Shown piece after piece: positions 33,884 to 45,912 of a stretch of DNA of 64,000 nt. The notes beneath the pieces were generated by a model. It saw only the letters and a program-made list of their open reading frames with translations. It had not been told where the DNA came from and ran no database searches. Each line of letters begins with the position of its first letter. Positions within the stretch are counted from its first letter, which is position 1. The DNA comes from Platanthera guangdongensis. Taxonomy: Eukaryota; Streptophyta; Magnoliopsida; Asparagales; Orchidaceae. The position numbers and the translations under genes were made by a program. The stretch covers positions 87,542,564 through 87,606,563 of the forward strand of contig CM077166.1 in NCBI GenBank assembly GCA_039583875.1. Reading direction: 5' to 3'.

Positions 33884-34969
33884 AGCCCAACTCCAAGGGT
33901 TTTAGGACAACTTTCGCTTGGAGAGGGGAGGTTCTGTCCTTTGTTTTTCTGAACTTTTAAGCATGTATTTTCATTTCTAGTTCATAGCTCTAGCTTTATG
34001 CTTTCCCTGTATTAGCTCCTAGCTTCTTTCTGTAGTATGATGCTAATGATAGTGTAGTTTCCTTTTCATGTTCTTGTAATCTCTGGTTTTCAAGCTGTAA
34101 GATCACTGTTTCTCTTAATAAAAAGTGTTGTTTTCTTTTTCTTTCCTGCTCTGTTTTCAGTATTTTTCTTCTACTCATCTCCCTCTTCCACCTCACCATG
34201 ATTAACTAATCCTCCATATACTTGATCTAATTGATCCGAGGTTCGAGTGATTAGGTTATGATGCTTTGAATCTTACCTTTTCTTTTTAGGGTTTAGCTTT
34301 GAATTACTCTTGATTTATCACGGGTTGGAGGTATATTATCGATATATATTCTCCACCTTTGCTTTCATTCTGGGCTAGCCGAGAGGCCGAAAGTTTGAAA
34401 TGAGCACTCAAGAGTAAAGGGAGTTGTTCGCACCCCTCGAGAGAGGCAGACGTTCAAATCTCCCGGATTGGAGTAAAATCCATTAGAGGGGTTCACCGCG
34501 TAAAGCGAGTTTTAGGCCTCCGATTTAGGCGAAAGTCGGTCGGACCTTCCTAAACTCAGTTAGGCACGGCCTTCGAGAGAAGCGTGTCAATATTCATGGA
34601 ACCTCCACGGTCAAGGACCTTTACCCTAATTAGCTTAGGTTTATTTATCATATTTTTCTAACCACTCTTGCCGAGGTGATTTCTGATCGAGTGCATTTTC
34701 CCTTCATCGTTACTAAGCTTAAGTTAATCGCTCTTTTAGCTCTCTTTATCTTTTCATACAAGTAGTTCTCTTCTTTTAGTACATTTAGCCAAACCTTATT
34801 TTGCCGTCGATAAAATAATAGATTTCGTGTGAGTAAGCTTACTCAACTGTTCCCGGATTTCAATACGACACTTGTGTCCCTTAGCTGCATTTCGATAGGT
34901 ATACTTGCCTTGATGAATTGTTAGTTTGGTATTTTCTCTTTGCAGATATCTCAGAGACAATCAAGTTTT

Positions 34970-34987
34970 TGGCGCCGTTGCCGGGGA
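34970..34987 (+). other. primer binding site of the Athila-like element (tRNA-Asp type)
   Basis: TGGCGCCGTTGCCGGGGA, six bases inside the LTR. This is the usual Asp-type site of Athila and related elements. Confidence 0.92.
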
Positions 34988-35069
34988 AGCAACGCTTGTT
35001 GATAAATTGAAAACGCGAATATATTAATTTTATCACTTCTCTTTCTCAGCCTCCTTCTTAATTTTTTTT

Positions 35070-35400
35070 CCGCCTACTCACTTGAGTTAATTGGCTGGAT
35101 TTTGTTAAGTGTGCGTATTTTTAATTTTTCCGCCTACTCACTTGAGTTAATTGGCTGGATTTATTTCAGTAGAGTGTGCGTATTTTATTTTTCCGCCTAC
35201 TCACTTGAGTTAATTGGCTGGATTTATTTCAAGCAAGTGTGCGTATTTTACTTTCGCCTACTCACTTGAGTTCATTGGCAGGCTTTATTTCAGTAGAGTG
35301 TGTTTACTTTCTGTAGAGTGGGTGTGTTTTAATTTTCTGACGAGTGTGTGAGTATAGCTTTTCATTTCCGCCTACTCGCACAGAGATAAGTGGCTGGATT
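35070..35400 (+). repeat. 60-63-bp tandem repeat in the Athila leader
   Basis: Four full copies beginning CGCCTACTCACTTGAG at 35071, 35131, 35194 and 35255, and a degenerate fifth near 35368. Each copy ends GTGTGCGTATTT. Non-coding. It lies between primer site and gag. Confidence 0.88.
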
Positions 35401-35643
35401 TTTAATTACCGCATTCGTAATAGAAACCCACATCACAAAATTTTCTACACCACCTAACTCTCTCGAAAAGGGAAAAGTGGCTCTAAATGCCACTATCTTG
35501 TCTAGTACCTTGCGAACCCTTCACCGGGTAGCCATTGGGAAGTTCGGGAGTTAAAATATAAAAAAATCTATTTCAAAATTTTTTTTCCAACTTCATTAGC
35601 TCTTTTACTTTTTAGTCTTGCTTCTCCTCTTTTCTTCTAGTGT

Positions 35644-38244
35644 ATGACCCGCGGTAGTCCGTCGGTTACGTTGGACCTGGACCACGAAATTGAGCGTACT
35701 CTTCGGAGAAGATCGCGATTTCAAGGCCCTACTACCCAAGTGCCGGTTGAGGATTCCGAGTCATTTTCTACCTTAAGAATGGCAGAACCCAACGTGGAGG
35801 AAGTCGTGCAAAGGCCTATGTCCTATTATGCACGACCAAATCTCGAGGGTACAGAAACGAGTATAGTTCGCCCTGCAATAAATAATAATAATTTTGAACT
35901 GAAGCCTAGCATAATTCAAATGGTGCAGCAGTACGTGCAATTTGACGGGCTTCAAGATGAAGACCCGAACGCACACATAGCCAGCTTTCTTGAGATTTGT
36001 GACACCTTCAAGATAAATGGTGTCACAAATGATGCTATTAGGCTAAGATTATTTCCTTTCTCTCTTAGAATTAAGGCTAAGCAGTGGCTGAACACCCTTC
36101 CTAAAAATAGCATAACTACTTGGACGCAATTAACTGAAAAATTTTTGGCCAAGTATTTTCCGCCTGCTAAAACTGCTAAACTTAGGAATGACATTTCTGC
36201 CTTTGGACAGATAGACTCTGAGACCCTTTACGAAACCTGGGAAAGATTTAAAGAATTATTAAGACGATGCCCACATCACGCTCTGCCTGTATGGTTGCAG
36301 GTGCAGACGTTTTATAATGGGCTAAATCAAAGCACGAAGCAAATGATAGACGCAGCTTCTGGCGGTACTTTAAACCATAAGACCCCGGAAGCAGCTCTTG
36401 AGCTGTTTGAAGACATGGCCATGAACACTTACCAGTGGAATGTGCCTAGGTCCCGCCCAAACAAACCTGCAGGTCTCTTTGAAGTGGACAACGTCTCACA
36501 ACTCGCACTGCAAGTTGAAATATTAAGCAAAAAAATTACGGAGATGACTGCTGCCTCCGCCCCTCAGGTATGGGAATCTGCAACTCCTCCCGCCGAACAT
36601 TTGGATTATGTAAATAATATGCCTAGAACTGCTTTTAATAATTTTTCTGCTGCGAATTATCATCCTCCTTGTTTTAATTTTCCGAATAGTTATAATCCTG
36701 CGTTAAGAAATCATCCGAATTTTTCGTGGAGCAATCCATCGAATGCTGTGCGCCCGCCACCGCAAAGTGATTTTTCTGCTCCACCACCACCTCCTCCTCA
36801 AAGTTTTCCAAAACCTCCAAATTTGGAGGAAGTGTTTTCAAAATACATGAATGTTAATGACGCTACGATTAGGACCTTAACCGGAAGTGTTAAAAACTTA
36901 GAAAATCAGGTAGGACAGCTCGCTAAAATGATTTCTGAGCGACCCGTAGGGTCTCTTCCTTCCAATACCGAGCCCAACCCGAGAGAGCAAGCGAAAGCTA
37001 TAACTCTTCGGAGTGGGAAGAAAGTTCCTGGTCTGGTAAGTGAAGAACCCGAGGCAAGCTCCGCTCCCGTTTTTAAAAATCAAAGCTCCGCTCCCGTTTT
37101 TGAAAATCAAAGCTCCGCTCCCCTTTTAAAAATTCCATCCTCTGCCGAAGAAATTATCACCCCTATCGTAGAAAAAGAATTCACTCCACCACCCACCTTT
37201 AAAAATAATCCATCCCCGCCATACCCTTCCGAACTTAATAAACAACGACAGGATGATCAATACACCCGTTTTTTGGAAATGTTTAAGCAAATCCACGTAA
37301 ATCTGCCTTTCCACGAAGCCATATCCCAGATGCCGAAGTACGCAAAATACCTTAAGAACCTCCTAACTAACAAGAAGAAGTTAGAGAACCTTTCTCATGT
37401 CACGTTAAATGCCGCGTGCTCGGCGGTTTTGACAAACGGATTACCGAAAAAAATCACTGACCCGGGTAGTTTCTCTATCCCGTGTGTCTTCGGTGATCTC
37501 TTTGTCAAACACGCTTTAGCCGACTTAGGTGCGAGTATTAATCTTATGCCCCTCTCGTTGTTTAAAAAGTTAGGAATTGGTAGTCTCAACCCCACACGCA
37601 TGAGTATCCAGTTAGCCGACAGGTCAGTCAAATACCCGTTAGGAATAGTGGAGGACGTCCTAGTCAAAGTTGACAAGTTCATCTTCCCGGTGGACTTTGT
37701 CATTTTAGACATTGAAGAAGACGTCGAGGTTCCCCTGATCCTTGGCCGACCCTTCCTTGCCACCTCCCGAGCTATCATTGATGTAAGCAATGGTAAGCTC
37801 TTCCTTCGAGTGGGCGACGATGAGGTAACTTTCTCTATCACCCCCTCGATGAAGAACACACTAGCTAATGATGACTCCTGTTTTTTCATGGATACCATAA
37901 GTGAAGAATTCTTCTCTCCCACCTCTGATTTTGACAAAGAATTTTCCAATTTTTGTTCCTCTCCTACTCTTCCAACTGAATCTCTACACATAAGTGAAGA
38001 ATCCTCCACTCGCCCCTCTGATTTTGAAAAAGAATTTAATGATTTCTGTTCCTCTTCTACTTTTCCAACTGAATCGCTGCACGAAGCCTCCATGGCCGCT
38101 AGCAACACCCTTTTTAATTTTACATATAAAAAAGTGTACGAGGACATAGTTTTTGAAAAAGAACAAATTTCCAAGACCTCGTATGATGACCCCCCTACCT
38201 TGGAACTGAAAGAACTACCAGAGCACCTTCAATACGTTTCTTAG
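35644..38244 (+). CDS. gag: Athila gag-protease
   Basis: 866 codons, open throughout. The gag core lies at about residues 90-270 (HIASFLEICDTFKINGV, KQWLNTLPKNSITTW, YETWERFKELLRRCPHH). A Pro-rich stretch and the sequence KAITLRSGKKVP follow, typical of Athila gag. The protease has its active site as LADLGASINLMPLS (D-L-G-A in place of D-S/T-G-A) and the ILGRPFLAT flap region. A segment near residue 750-800 contains an imperfect duplication (two copies of a PTESLH unit). The TAG at 38242-38244 results from loss of one T in a T run; pol continues in the next frame. Confidence 0.93.
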   Translation: MTRGSPSVTLDLDHEIERTLRRRSRFQGPTTQVPVEDSESFSTLRMAEPNVEEVVQRPMSYYARPNLEGTETSIVRPAINNNNFELKPSIIQMVQQYVQFDGLQDEDPNAHIASFLEICDTFKINGVTNDAIRLRLFPFSLRIKAKQWLNTLPKNSITTWTQLTEKFLAKYFPPAKTAKLRNDISAFGQIDSETLYETWERFKELLRRCPHHALPVWLQVQTFYNGLNQSTKQMIDAASGGTLNHKTPEAALELFEDMAMNTYQWNVPRSRPNKPAGLFEVDNVSQLALQVEILSKKITEMTAASAPQVWESATPPAEHLDYVNNMPRTAFNNFSAANYHPPCFNFPNSYNPALRNHPNFSWSNPSNAVRPPPQSDFSAPPPPPPQSFPKPPNLEEVFSKYMNVNDATIRTLTGSVKNLENQVGQLAKMISERPVGSLPSNTEPNPREQAKAITLRSGKKVPGLVSEEPEASSAPVFKNQSSAPVFENQSSAPLLKIPSSAEEIITPIVEKEFTPPPTFKNNPSPPYPSELNKQRQDDQYTRFLEMFKQIHVNLPFHEAISQMPKYAKYLKNLLTNKKKLENLSHVTLNAACSAVLTNGLPKKITDPGSFSIPCVFGDLFVKHALADLGASINLMPLSLFKKLGIGSLNPTRMSIQLADRSVKYPLGIVEDVLVKVDKFIFPVDFVILDIEEDVEVPLILGRPFLATSRAIIDVSNGKLFLRVGDDEVTFSITPSMKNTLANDDSCFFMDTISEEFFSPTSDFDKEFSNFCSSPTLPTESLHISEESSTRPSDFEKEFNDFCSSSTFPTESLHEASMAASNTLFNFTYKKVYEDIVFEKEQISKTSYDDPPTLELKELPEHLQYVS

Positions 38245-41108
38245 AAAAGGACTCTAAGCTGCCTGTCATAGTTTCGGCCTACCTCACGGATGCACAAAAG
38301 GATAAACTTCTTTCAATTTTACAAAAGCATCGCCAAGCTATTGCTTGGCAGATATCTGATATTAAGGGCATAAGCCCATCTTTCTGCACTCATAAAATCT
38401 TAATGGAAGATAATTCTCGTAACTCTATACAACCTCAGCGCCGTATAAACCCAAACATGAAAGACGTAGTTAAGGGCGAGGTTATGAAATTGTTAGACGC
38501 AGGAATTATCTATCCTATATCCGACAGTAAGTGGGTTAGCCCAGTACAGGTAGTACCAAAGAAGGGAGGGATAACGGTCGTAAGTAATGAAAATAATGAA
38601 TTAATCCCGACTCGGACGGTGACCGGATGACGAATGTGTATAGATTACCGTAAGTTGAATGACGCCACCCGCAAGGATCACTTCCCCTTGCCGTTCATTG
38701 ATCAAATTTTAGAAAGACTTTCCGGACATAGCTTTTATTGTTTTCTCGATGGCCTCTCGGGGTATCTTCAAATCCCCATCTCCCCCGAGGACCAGGAGAA
38801 AACTACGTTTACTTGTCCCTTCGGCACCTTCGCCTACCGAAGAATGCCGTTTGGATTGTGCAATGCGCCGGCTACATTCCAACGATGTATGCTCGCCATC
38901 TTTGACAAGTACGTAGAAAGCATTATGGAAGTCTTCATGGATGATTTCTCCGTCTTCGGGAATTCCTTCGATAGTTGCTTAGAGAACCTCGAAAAAGTCC
39001 TAGAGCGATGCGAAGAAACTAACCTCGCCTTAAATTGGGAAAAATGTCATTTTATGGTAAGGGAAGGGTTAGTTTTGGGACATAAAATTTCTGAAAGGGG
39101 TATTGAAGTAGACGTTGCGAAAATAGAAGTTATCGAGAAACTGCCGCCACCTACGAACATAAAAGCCATAAGAAGTTTCCTGGGTCATGCGGGTTTCTAC
39201 CGCCGCTTCATAAAGGACTTTTCCAAAATCACCAAGCCCCTTACCCATCTCTTAGAAAAAGACGCCCCATTCATCTTTGATGACCTCTGTCTAGCTGCCT
39301 TCAATTTAATAAAAGAAAAATTAGTTAATGCGCCAATCATGATTGCTCCGGTGTGGGATCTTCCATTTGAAATAATGTGTGATGCGAGTAGTTATGCGGT
39401 GGGAGCCGTACTAGGTCAACGTATTTCCAAAAACTTCCACCCCATTTATTACGCTAGTAAAACACTCACATCTGCACAGGAAAATTACACCACCACCGAG
39501 AAGGAGCTCTTAGCTGTAGTATTCGCATTTGACAAATTTCGCCCTTATATCACTCTTTCGAAAATTATTGTTTTTACGGACCACTCGGCCCTAAAATATC
39601 TTCTCTCTAAAACGGATGTCAAGCCTCGCTTGATTCGCTGGGTCTTACTCCTCCAGGAGTTTGACTTAGAGATCCGTGATAAGTGCAGTGCCGAGAACTT
39701 GGCTGCCGACCACCTTTCACGCCTAGACAACCCGTTTATCGAGCAATTAGACGAAAATTCTTTTCATTACTATTTTCCTGATGAGAAGTTGTTCATAATT
39801 AACACATCTACTTCTCCTTGGTTTGCCCGCATCGCCAACTATCTAGTGGCTCGTGTGCTCCCAAAAGAGTTCTCATCTCAGCAAAAGAAGAAATTCTTTT
39901 CTGAATTGAAGAACTACTTTTGGGAGGACCCGCATCTTTTTAAAGTCTGTGCAGACCAAGTGATCAGGAGGTGTGTTTCCTTTGATGAAGGATTAGATAT
40001 TATTAAACATTTGCATGAAGGACCGACAGGTGGGCACTATCAAGCTGCTCGCACCGCTCACAAAGTGTTAAGCGCGGGTTTTTACTGGCCCAGCCTGTTT
40101 AAAGACACGCATACCTTTGTGAGTAGGTGTGATAGTTGCCAACGGTCGGGGAATATTTCGAATAAAAATGAAATGCCACAAAATTATTTCCTAGAGTGCG
40201 AAGTTTTCGACCTTTGGGGGATTGATTTTGTCGGCCCTTTTCCTTCTAGCTTCGGGAATAAGTATATTTTAGTTGCCGTTGATTATGTTTCACGTTGGGC
40301 CGAAGCCCAAGCTCTTCCTACGAATGACGCCCGAGTCGTAGTTAATTTCCTCAAAAAATTATTTTCTCGATTCGGTATGCCGCGCGCTATCGTTAGTGAT
40401 AGGGGTTCCCATTTCTGTAACGCACAATTTTCAAAAATCCTAACTAAATATGGCGTTACTCATAAGCTTTCCACTGCCTACCACCCCCAAACTAACGGAC
40501 AAGTCGAAGTAGTGAATAGAGAAATAAAAAGAATTTTAGAAAAGACTGTTTCAACATCTAGAAAAGACTGGTCCGCCAAATTAGACGATGCTCTATGGGC
40601 CTACCGAACAGCGTACAAAACCGCCCTCGGCTGTACGCCATATCGGTTGGTTTATGGAAAATCGTGTCATTTACCCGTAGAGTTAGAACACCGCGCCTTT
40701 TGGGCCTTGCGATTTTTAAACTTCGATCCCCACTCTGTCGGCGATTTTCGAAAATTTCAACTTAACGAACTCGACGAGTGGCGCTCTTACGCGTATGAAA
40801 ATAACAGACTTTATAAAGAGCGGACGAAGCGTTTACACGATCGACATCTTAGGCACCCAAAAATCTTTAAGCCAGGCGACCAAGTGCTTCTTTATAACTC
40901 TCATTTACGTTTATTCCTGGGTAAATTAAAATCACGTTGGTATGGGCCTTTTACTGTTTTAGAAGTCTTTTCTTATGGTACTGTTTTAATTTCTCACCCT
41001 GATAAGGGTACTTTCAAAGTGAATGGTCAGCGTCTTAAACTGTATTTCTGTGATGATGTCAGTCTCAACCCTGTTAACTCTATCTTTCCGGTCCTGACAT
41101 TTGATTAA
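38245..41108 (+). pseudogene. Athila pol: RT, RNase H and integrase, one stop codon
   Basis: The frame enters near 38240, passes the RT start (FCTHKILMEDNS), meets a single TGA at 38628-38630 in place of the Trp of the conserved [11 protein letters not shown] motif, then is open for 824 codons. RT has [12 protein letters not shown] (F-M-D-D for the catalytic pair), RNase H has [13 protein letters not shown], the integrase finger has [11 protein letters not shown] and CDSCQRSGN, and the core has [13 protein letters not shown] and [18 protein letters not shown]. No chromodomain. These features match Athila. It is the best preserved pol in the window. Confidence 0.94.
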
Positions 41109-43002
41109 TCTGAACTTTATTTTTCTCAAAAACTTTGACTTTATTCGAACTTTATTTTTAAACAATATTTGGGACATTATTATTTTGATGCGTCGAGCTC
41201 AAACGACGCTTTAAACAAAGGGCGCTCTTGGGAGGCAACCCAAGTTATCTTTTTATGTTTTCTTTCTTTTATACTTTTTGCCCCGACTGGCTCCGGCAAG
41301 CTGAAACTTCTACGATCGCCTGCTACAACGGTTCTGCTTCCATGCCAAAGTCTGCCGGATGACGTTTCATGAAGATCCACAGCACAGGCATGGAGGAGCG
41401 GTATCACTCAACTTGCCCTGCAAAATAAAACCGGGGAAGTACCTGCTTTTCAATTCTGTCTTTTATTTCTGTACTTTACTTTTCTCTCGTTCTCCGACCT
41501 CCTTCTCCATTGCGGACAATGTAGATTTTAAGCTTGGGGGAGGACTTCCTCCTTCTTTTTGTTTTCTTTTTGTTTTGTAAAAATCCCAAAAAAAACAAAA
41601 ATCCAAAAAAAAAAACAAAATCCAAAATTTCGAAAAAAATTTCAAACAAAATATTATATATATATATAGCTGCATTTTGGTATTTCAATAAGTACCCCAT
41701 GTTTATGTTTTGTTTTTCTCAAACTTCTTTATAAACAACGTAGTTAATTATAATTTTTTTAATCATTCTTTTTAATCATATTTCACAAGTAAAATGTTGG
41801 TCATGCTGTGTTTCTAATTCACGGTAGCATGTTAAGGTAAAATATTTCTCTAAACCGTGCATTTCTATTATGGTTTTCCGTTCTTTATTTTCTTTACTTT
41901 CTCTAAAAATTTATCATCCACTATTTTCCTTTTCGTCTTTAGATGATTTTTGTAAGAACATATTTTGAATAACGTAGTAGATATGAACGATCCAAGTGAC
42001 ATATTATTTTTATTTTCAAGATAATTTCATCAATCTTCTTTTATTATCTCGAACTTGCTGTTTGAAATTTATCGACTCTATGTTTTAAATAAATTTTAAA
42101 AAAAATGCGTGAAAATGATTTAGGCCATTTTTGTTTACGTTTGAGCTTTCTTGCCAACCTAAACTCTTTTACCACTAGTTAGCCGCTTTTGAGCCTTTTT
42201 TCCAAATTCATTTGATAAACTCCACACACCATTTCATTTTCACCAAAGCCCAAATTCCTACCTATCTAATCACGCTAATTTTGTTTGATAGGAAATTTTG
42301 TCTTATCTGTGGAGATATTGTTGAAAAAGGTGTACTCAAAAGCAATAAATTGAAAAAGAAGAAGAAAACAAAAATGAATGAAAATAAGAATAAAAAAAAA
42401 GAGATAAAAAAATCATAAAGAGAAAAAAATAAATTTATTTATACATATTTTGTTTAAAATAAATTTATTTTTTTTTGAAACTCGTTGTTCTGGTTTAGTG
42501 TGATTTTTAAGCCTCCATGTTTATATTTGAATTCCACTCCTATTCATATTCCTAAACCAAACGTTTCGGTCCTATTAAGTCCTTTTGATTCACGCCCTTT
42601 TTTTTTTAATTTTATTTAACAACTAAGAAAAGAAGAAAAGTAAATCAGTTTTAGTTTTGGATTTAAACTTAGATTTTTGTTATTTAATTGATATAATTAT
42701 AATGCGTTGCTTGGATCTAGTAATAACTCAATACGTTCTTTTCATTTTCATTGCCTTGCTCAAATCTATTTAAAGAATTTCGTCAAAATTCTGGATGATT
42801 TATTTTTATTAAGTAAAGTTTATAAGAGTTAAACCATACCTAAATAATTGTTTTAGATTTACGTTTTACATTCTCCCTACCTAGAATTTCGCATAGTACT
42901 TGTGTGAGTATGATTAAAACTTTTTGAATTAGTCACTTTTTATGATTAGCTTGTCTTTATATCTTTGCTTGGGGACAAGCAAAACTTAAGCTTGGCGGAA
43001 TT
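41109..43002 (+). other. non-coding 3' region of the Athila-like element
   Basis: AT-rich, with A runs (41578-41640 and 42345-42430) and no env-like frame, though many Athila elements carry one. The end (42991-43002, CTTGGCGGAATT) adjoins the LTR and is a weak polypurine candidate. Confidence 0.65.
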
Positions 43003-43324
43003 TGATAATACGTTTGCAGTCAATTTTATTAGGATATTTTCGGGGTTTTAAAGCCAATCATGTCTTGTAAAGTACTTGTTTTGATTCCCCTTTGTATATA
43101 TTTTTGTCGCTAATGCATTTTTTCTGTTTTTTGCAGGTTTTCACGGCTTTCAGCCGAATTTTGCTGTGACACGCCCCAAGGTCACGCCCTACCAGGGCGT
43201 GTACCTAGGGTGTGTAACCTAGAGGAATGAAGCAATTGGTCCGAAACTGCATTCCGTGGAAACTTAGTGTACACGCCCTCGGTCACGCCCGTGACAAACC
43301 CGACACGGGCGTGTACTATAGGCG
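43003..43324 (+). repeat. 3' LTR of the Athila-like element, left piece
   Basis: 322 bp matching 33206-33527. Interrupted inside an AGGCGTGT motif by the non-autonomous element; AGGCG is duplicated at 43320-43324 and 52510-52514. The remainder is at 52515-53949. Confidence 0.94.
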
Positions 43325-45058
43325 TGTACAACCCCGTACCCGGCCGGGTGGGATCCTCTCCAGGGAGCGGGCTCGGGACGTACTACGAGCGACGATTTGG
43401 CGCAGCCCTGTTCGAGGACGTGCGGGCTCTCGTACACGCGTGTGGGGTTTTTAAGTTTTTGAGTTATAAAAAATATATATATTTACTATATATATATTTC
43501 TATTTATAATATATATTTATTATATATATATATGTTTATATATATATATATAAAGGTTTATACAGATAGAGAGGGCAGAGGGATTTATTGAGGGGGTAGG
43601 GCATCGGGCAGGAGGCCATGCCGCGAATGCTTTAGCGGCTGAGGCTGCGGCGATGTCTGTCGGGCGGGAAGCTACGGGGTTCTCTGGTTCGTGAAGAACC
43701 CTAGACCGAGAAAGGGGAGGAAGACGATTGGAGCATCGGCGATCTCTTTCGTGCGTGTGAGATAGCTTGGTTCGCCCACCGTCTCCTGCGGTGCGGTTTT
43801 TTTGCTCCGATTCTTCACTGGAGACCTGGATAGCTTCTCTCCGGCGGAGTAGGCGAGCAAATTATCTTTTCTCCAGTCGGCCACGGTAGCGACAGCGGAG
43901 CAGATTTTGCTTCTGAGCACTCGAGAAGGCCTGCAGTCTGCTGTTTGGACTCCTTTACTCTGCTCCTCCCGTCCTCTGCTTCAGCCTGTCACTCTCACGG
44001 GATTGGCTTTGCAGTTTTTCGTATCCCCTGAGTTGTGGCAGAGGCCTTGTCCCCGATCGTCAGCCCTGACCGGCGAGGAAGAGGAGGATCAAGGAGGGGC
44101 AGTTGGGGAAGATCTTTGCAGTGGGTTCGGCTAGGAGAAGATTGTGATGAGGGTTTGGGCCGGCACCGCCATCAGAAAAATCAGCTAGGAGCCCTTCACC
44201 GGGCATCGAGCCTCGTGCAAGATATGCGGCCGCGACTCCGCCATTATCCGCGCCAAGGGTAACGAAATTTCTCCCTCGGGCATGTGAAGCACTAAATTTA
44301 CATATTTGCATGGAGGCCCCTCTTCACCAATGGGTGGAGGAAGGGTGCTCTCCGACGGGTTGACGTGTACGTCCCCGCAGTTTATTTCATTTAGTGCCTG
44401 GAAGCGTGAGTACGGTTTAGGCATGCTGTGTGAAGCCCATCCGGACGTATGAGCCGGATTGGTGATGTTCTGGGGTTCCCGGAGAAGACTCCGAGGAAGT
44501 TGTGCATTCTTTATGTAGCGAAAAGCGGCGGGCTTAAGCCCAAGTTTGTGCCGGCCCTAGAAGGCCTTTTTGTTTCTGTTACCGGCCTGCGTGCCGAGGT
44601 ATGGAACGTACGTTCCTGTAATTTGAGATGCCCGCAATGTTTTTGCTAGCCCTTGAAGGCTTGTGTTGCGTGGGTGGCGGTCCAAAAGGGGCTGCGGAGA
44701 AATAGAACTGCTAGGCGAGGTTATGCTACTAGGAGGGCAGTTACAAGTTACAGGGCGTTTTGCACAAACCCGAGGCGTCATCCTTGGTTAAGAGGGAGTG
44801 AATTTTGAGAATCTCCCTAGGGGTTCTGGTCGGCCAAGAGAGCCTTCCAACGGTGCCCAATTAGCTCAGCAATTGGCTTAGGAGGGGAAGACTTCGTTAG
44901 TCTTCCGGGTGTGTGGTGGGACCTCCACGCTGAGACCTTGGGCCTGTCCCTTACGTTCCTAGTCTAGAGCCCCGATTGTTCACTCGAGTGTAGTAGGTGC
45001 GCGGTCACCCCTCTTTTGGGACCTCGAACTCCACAGAGACCGGTATCCGGTTTCAACA
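43325..45058 (+). repeat. 5' LTR of the non-autonomous element
   Basis: TGTACAACCCCG to GGTTTCAACA. It includes an AT-dinucleotide tract at about 43469-43553 with TATATATAAAGG at its end, a plausible promoter. The rest is GC-moderate without coding evidence; short open frames at 43907-44649 are shared by both LTRs. A tRNA-like hairpin segment is at 44850-44935. Confidence 0.94.
43469..43553. repeat. (TA)n tract in the LTR of the non-autonomous element
   Basis: Imperfect TA repeat with TTTA breaks. The copy in the 3' LTR (50920-51004) is a few bases shorter, as expected of a microsatellite. Confidence 0.9.
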
Positions 45059-45062
45059 TTTA

Positions 45063-45079
45063 TGGTGCGGTGAGCGTGG
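45063..45079 (+). other. primer binding site of the non-autonomous element
   Basis: TGGTGCGGTGAGCGTGG, four bases inside the 5' LTR, identical to the Tat element's site at 14003-14019. The tRNA is not assigned. Confidence 0.85.
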
Positions 45080-45489
45080 AGAGTGACCAGCACAGAAAAG
45101 CTCAGTCGAACGTCATGGCTATAGAAGAGGAACCAAGTGACGGCCAAGGTCATGTGATGAAAGAAGTCCCCTCCCACTCCTTTTTCGTCGCTCCTAACCA
45201 TCTTGACTTTTCATCTCGAATGTTTCTCAAATGACAAAGTATAAACTCTCACAGTTGAGAAGTAGCTCTTAAAATAATTTCCACTAGCTAAAATTTTGAG
45301 GTTGGAAAGTGCACAGTCGAAAGGTTGAAGTGTTAGTACTAGCATACTGGGTTCAGACTTATGCGAGTCATCCAAGTTTCAGGAAACCCATATTAACAAT
45401 TATTCTCAAATGTGTGTCTTATAATGAGAGAGGTGAGAGTAAAAAAGAACAGTAAAACCAAAGAGTACCACTGCAGCCACGGGCCATAA

Positions 45490-45912
45490 CTAATTCATCT
45501 GTGCTAGGGGGTTGGCTTGCGAAACTGTAGAACGAAGATGGACCAGGATTAAACTTGCAGCCCTTAATTTAGGTGAATGAGCAGCACCACCAGATACATC
45601 ATGACTTTCCGGCGCAATAGCATCCTGACTGTATTTAGCTAAAAGTCCAGCATAGCAATCATCACCACACTTGCTCGTAACTCCCCTGAACATTTGTCAT
45701 GGTTAAGCAAAGAGATGTTTGCTATAAGTGAAATAGAAGCATAATTTCGGTTTTTAGATTTATACAGGAAAAATTAGCAGGTAACTAATTACTAAAGGCT
45801 CAATCGTTTACCCTCCCATGACAAGCATATTTATGAAAAGGAAACGAAGAGTACTTACCGTGTTTCTCTTAGTTGAAATCGTACTTGAGGTTGGTTGATT
45901 ATTTATAAATCT
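45490..45912 (-). pseudogene. possible captured host gene fragment with an intron
   Basis: On the minus strand, antisense to the element, an exon-like block 45912-45859 ends at a consensus donor (CG|GTAAGTACT). A 173-base AT-rich intron follows with a CTTAAC branch-like site and a TGTTCAG acceptor. A second block, 45685-45490, is open (GVTSKCGDDCYAGLL, HSPKLRAASLILVHL) and ends at a TAG. Phase is kept if the junction codon is CGG, but the first block then carries a TAA near its start. The composition looks like a real protein, not repeat-derived. I do not recognise the family. Confidence 0.4.

Larger units (their letters stand above)
33206..34963 (+). repeat. 5' LTR of the Athila-like element
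   Basis: 1758 bp, TGATAATACG to ACAATCA. A CACGCCC/GGGCGTG inverted-repeat cluster is at 33370-33860, followed by a TATA box at 33873. A possible poly(A) signal (TTAATAAAAAG) lies near 34112. Confidence 0.94.

Noticed and set aside
43907..44649. Open frames in the LTRs of the non-autonomous element
   Set aside because: Identical frames occur in both LTRs on both strands and none has a recognisable domain.
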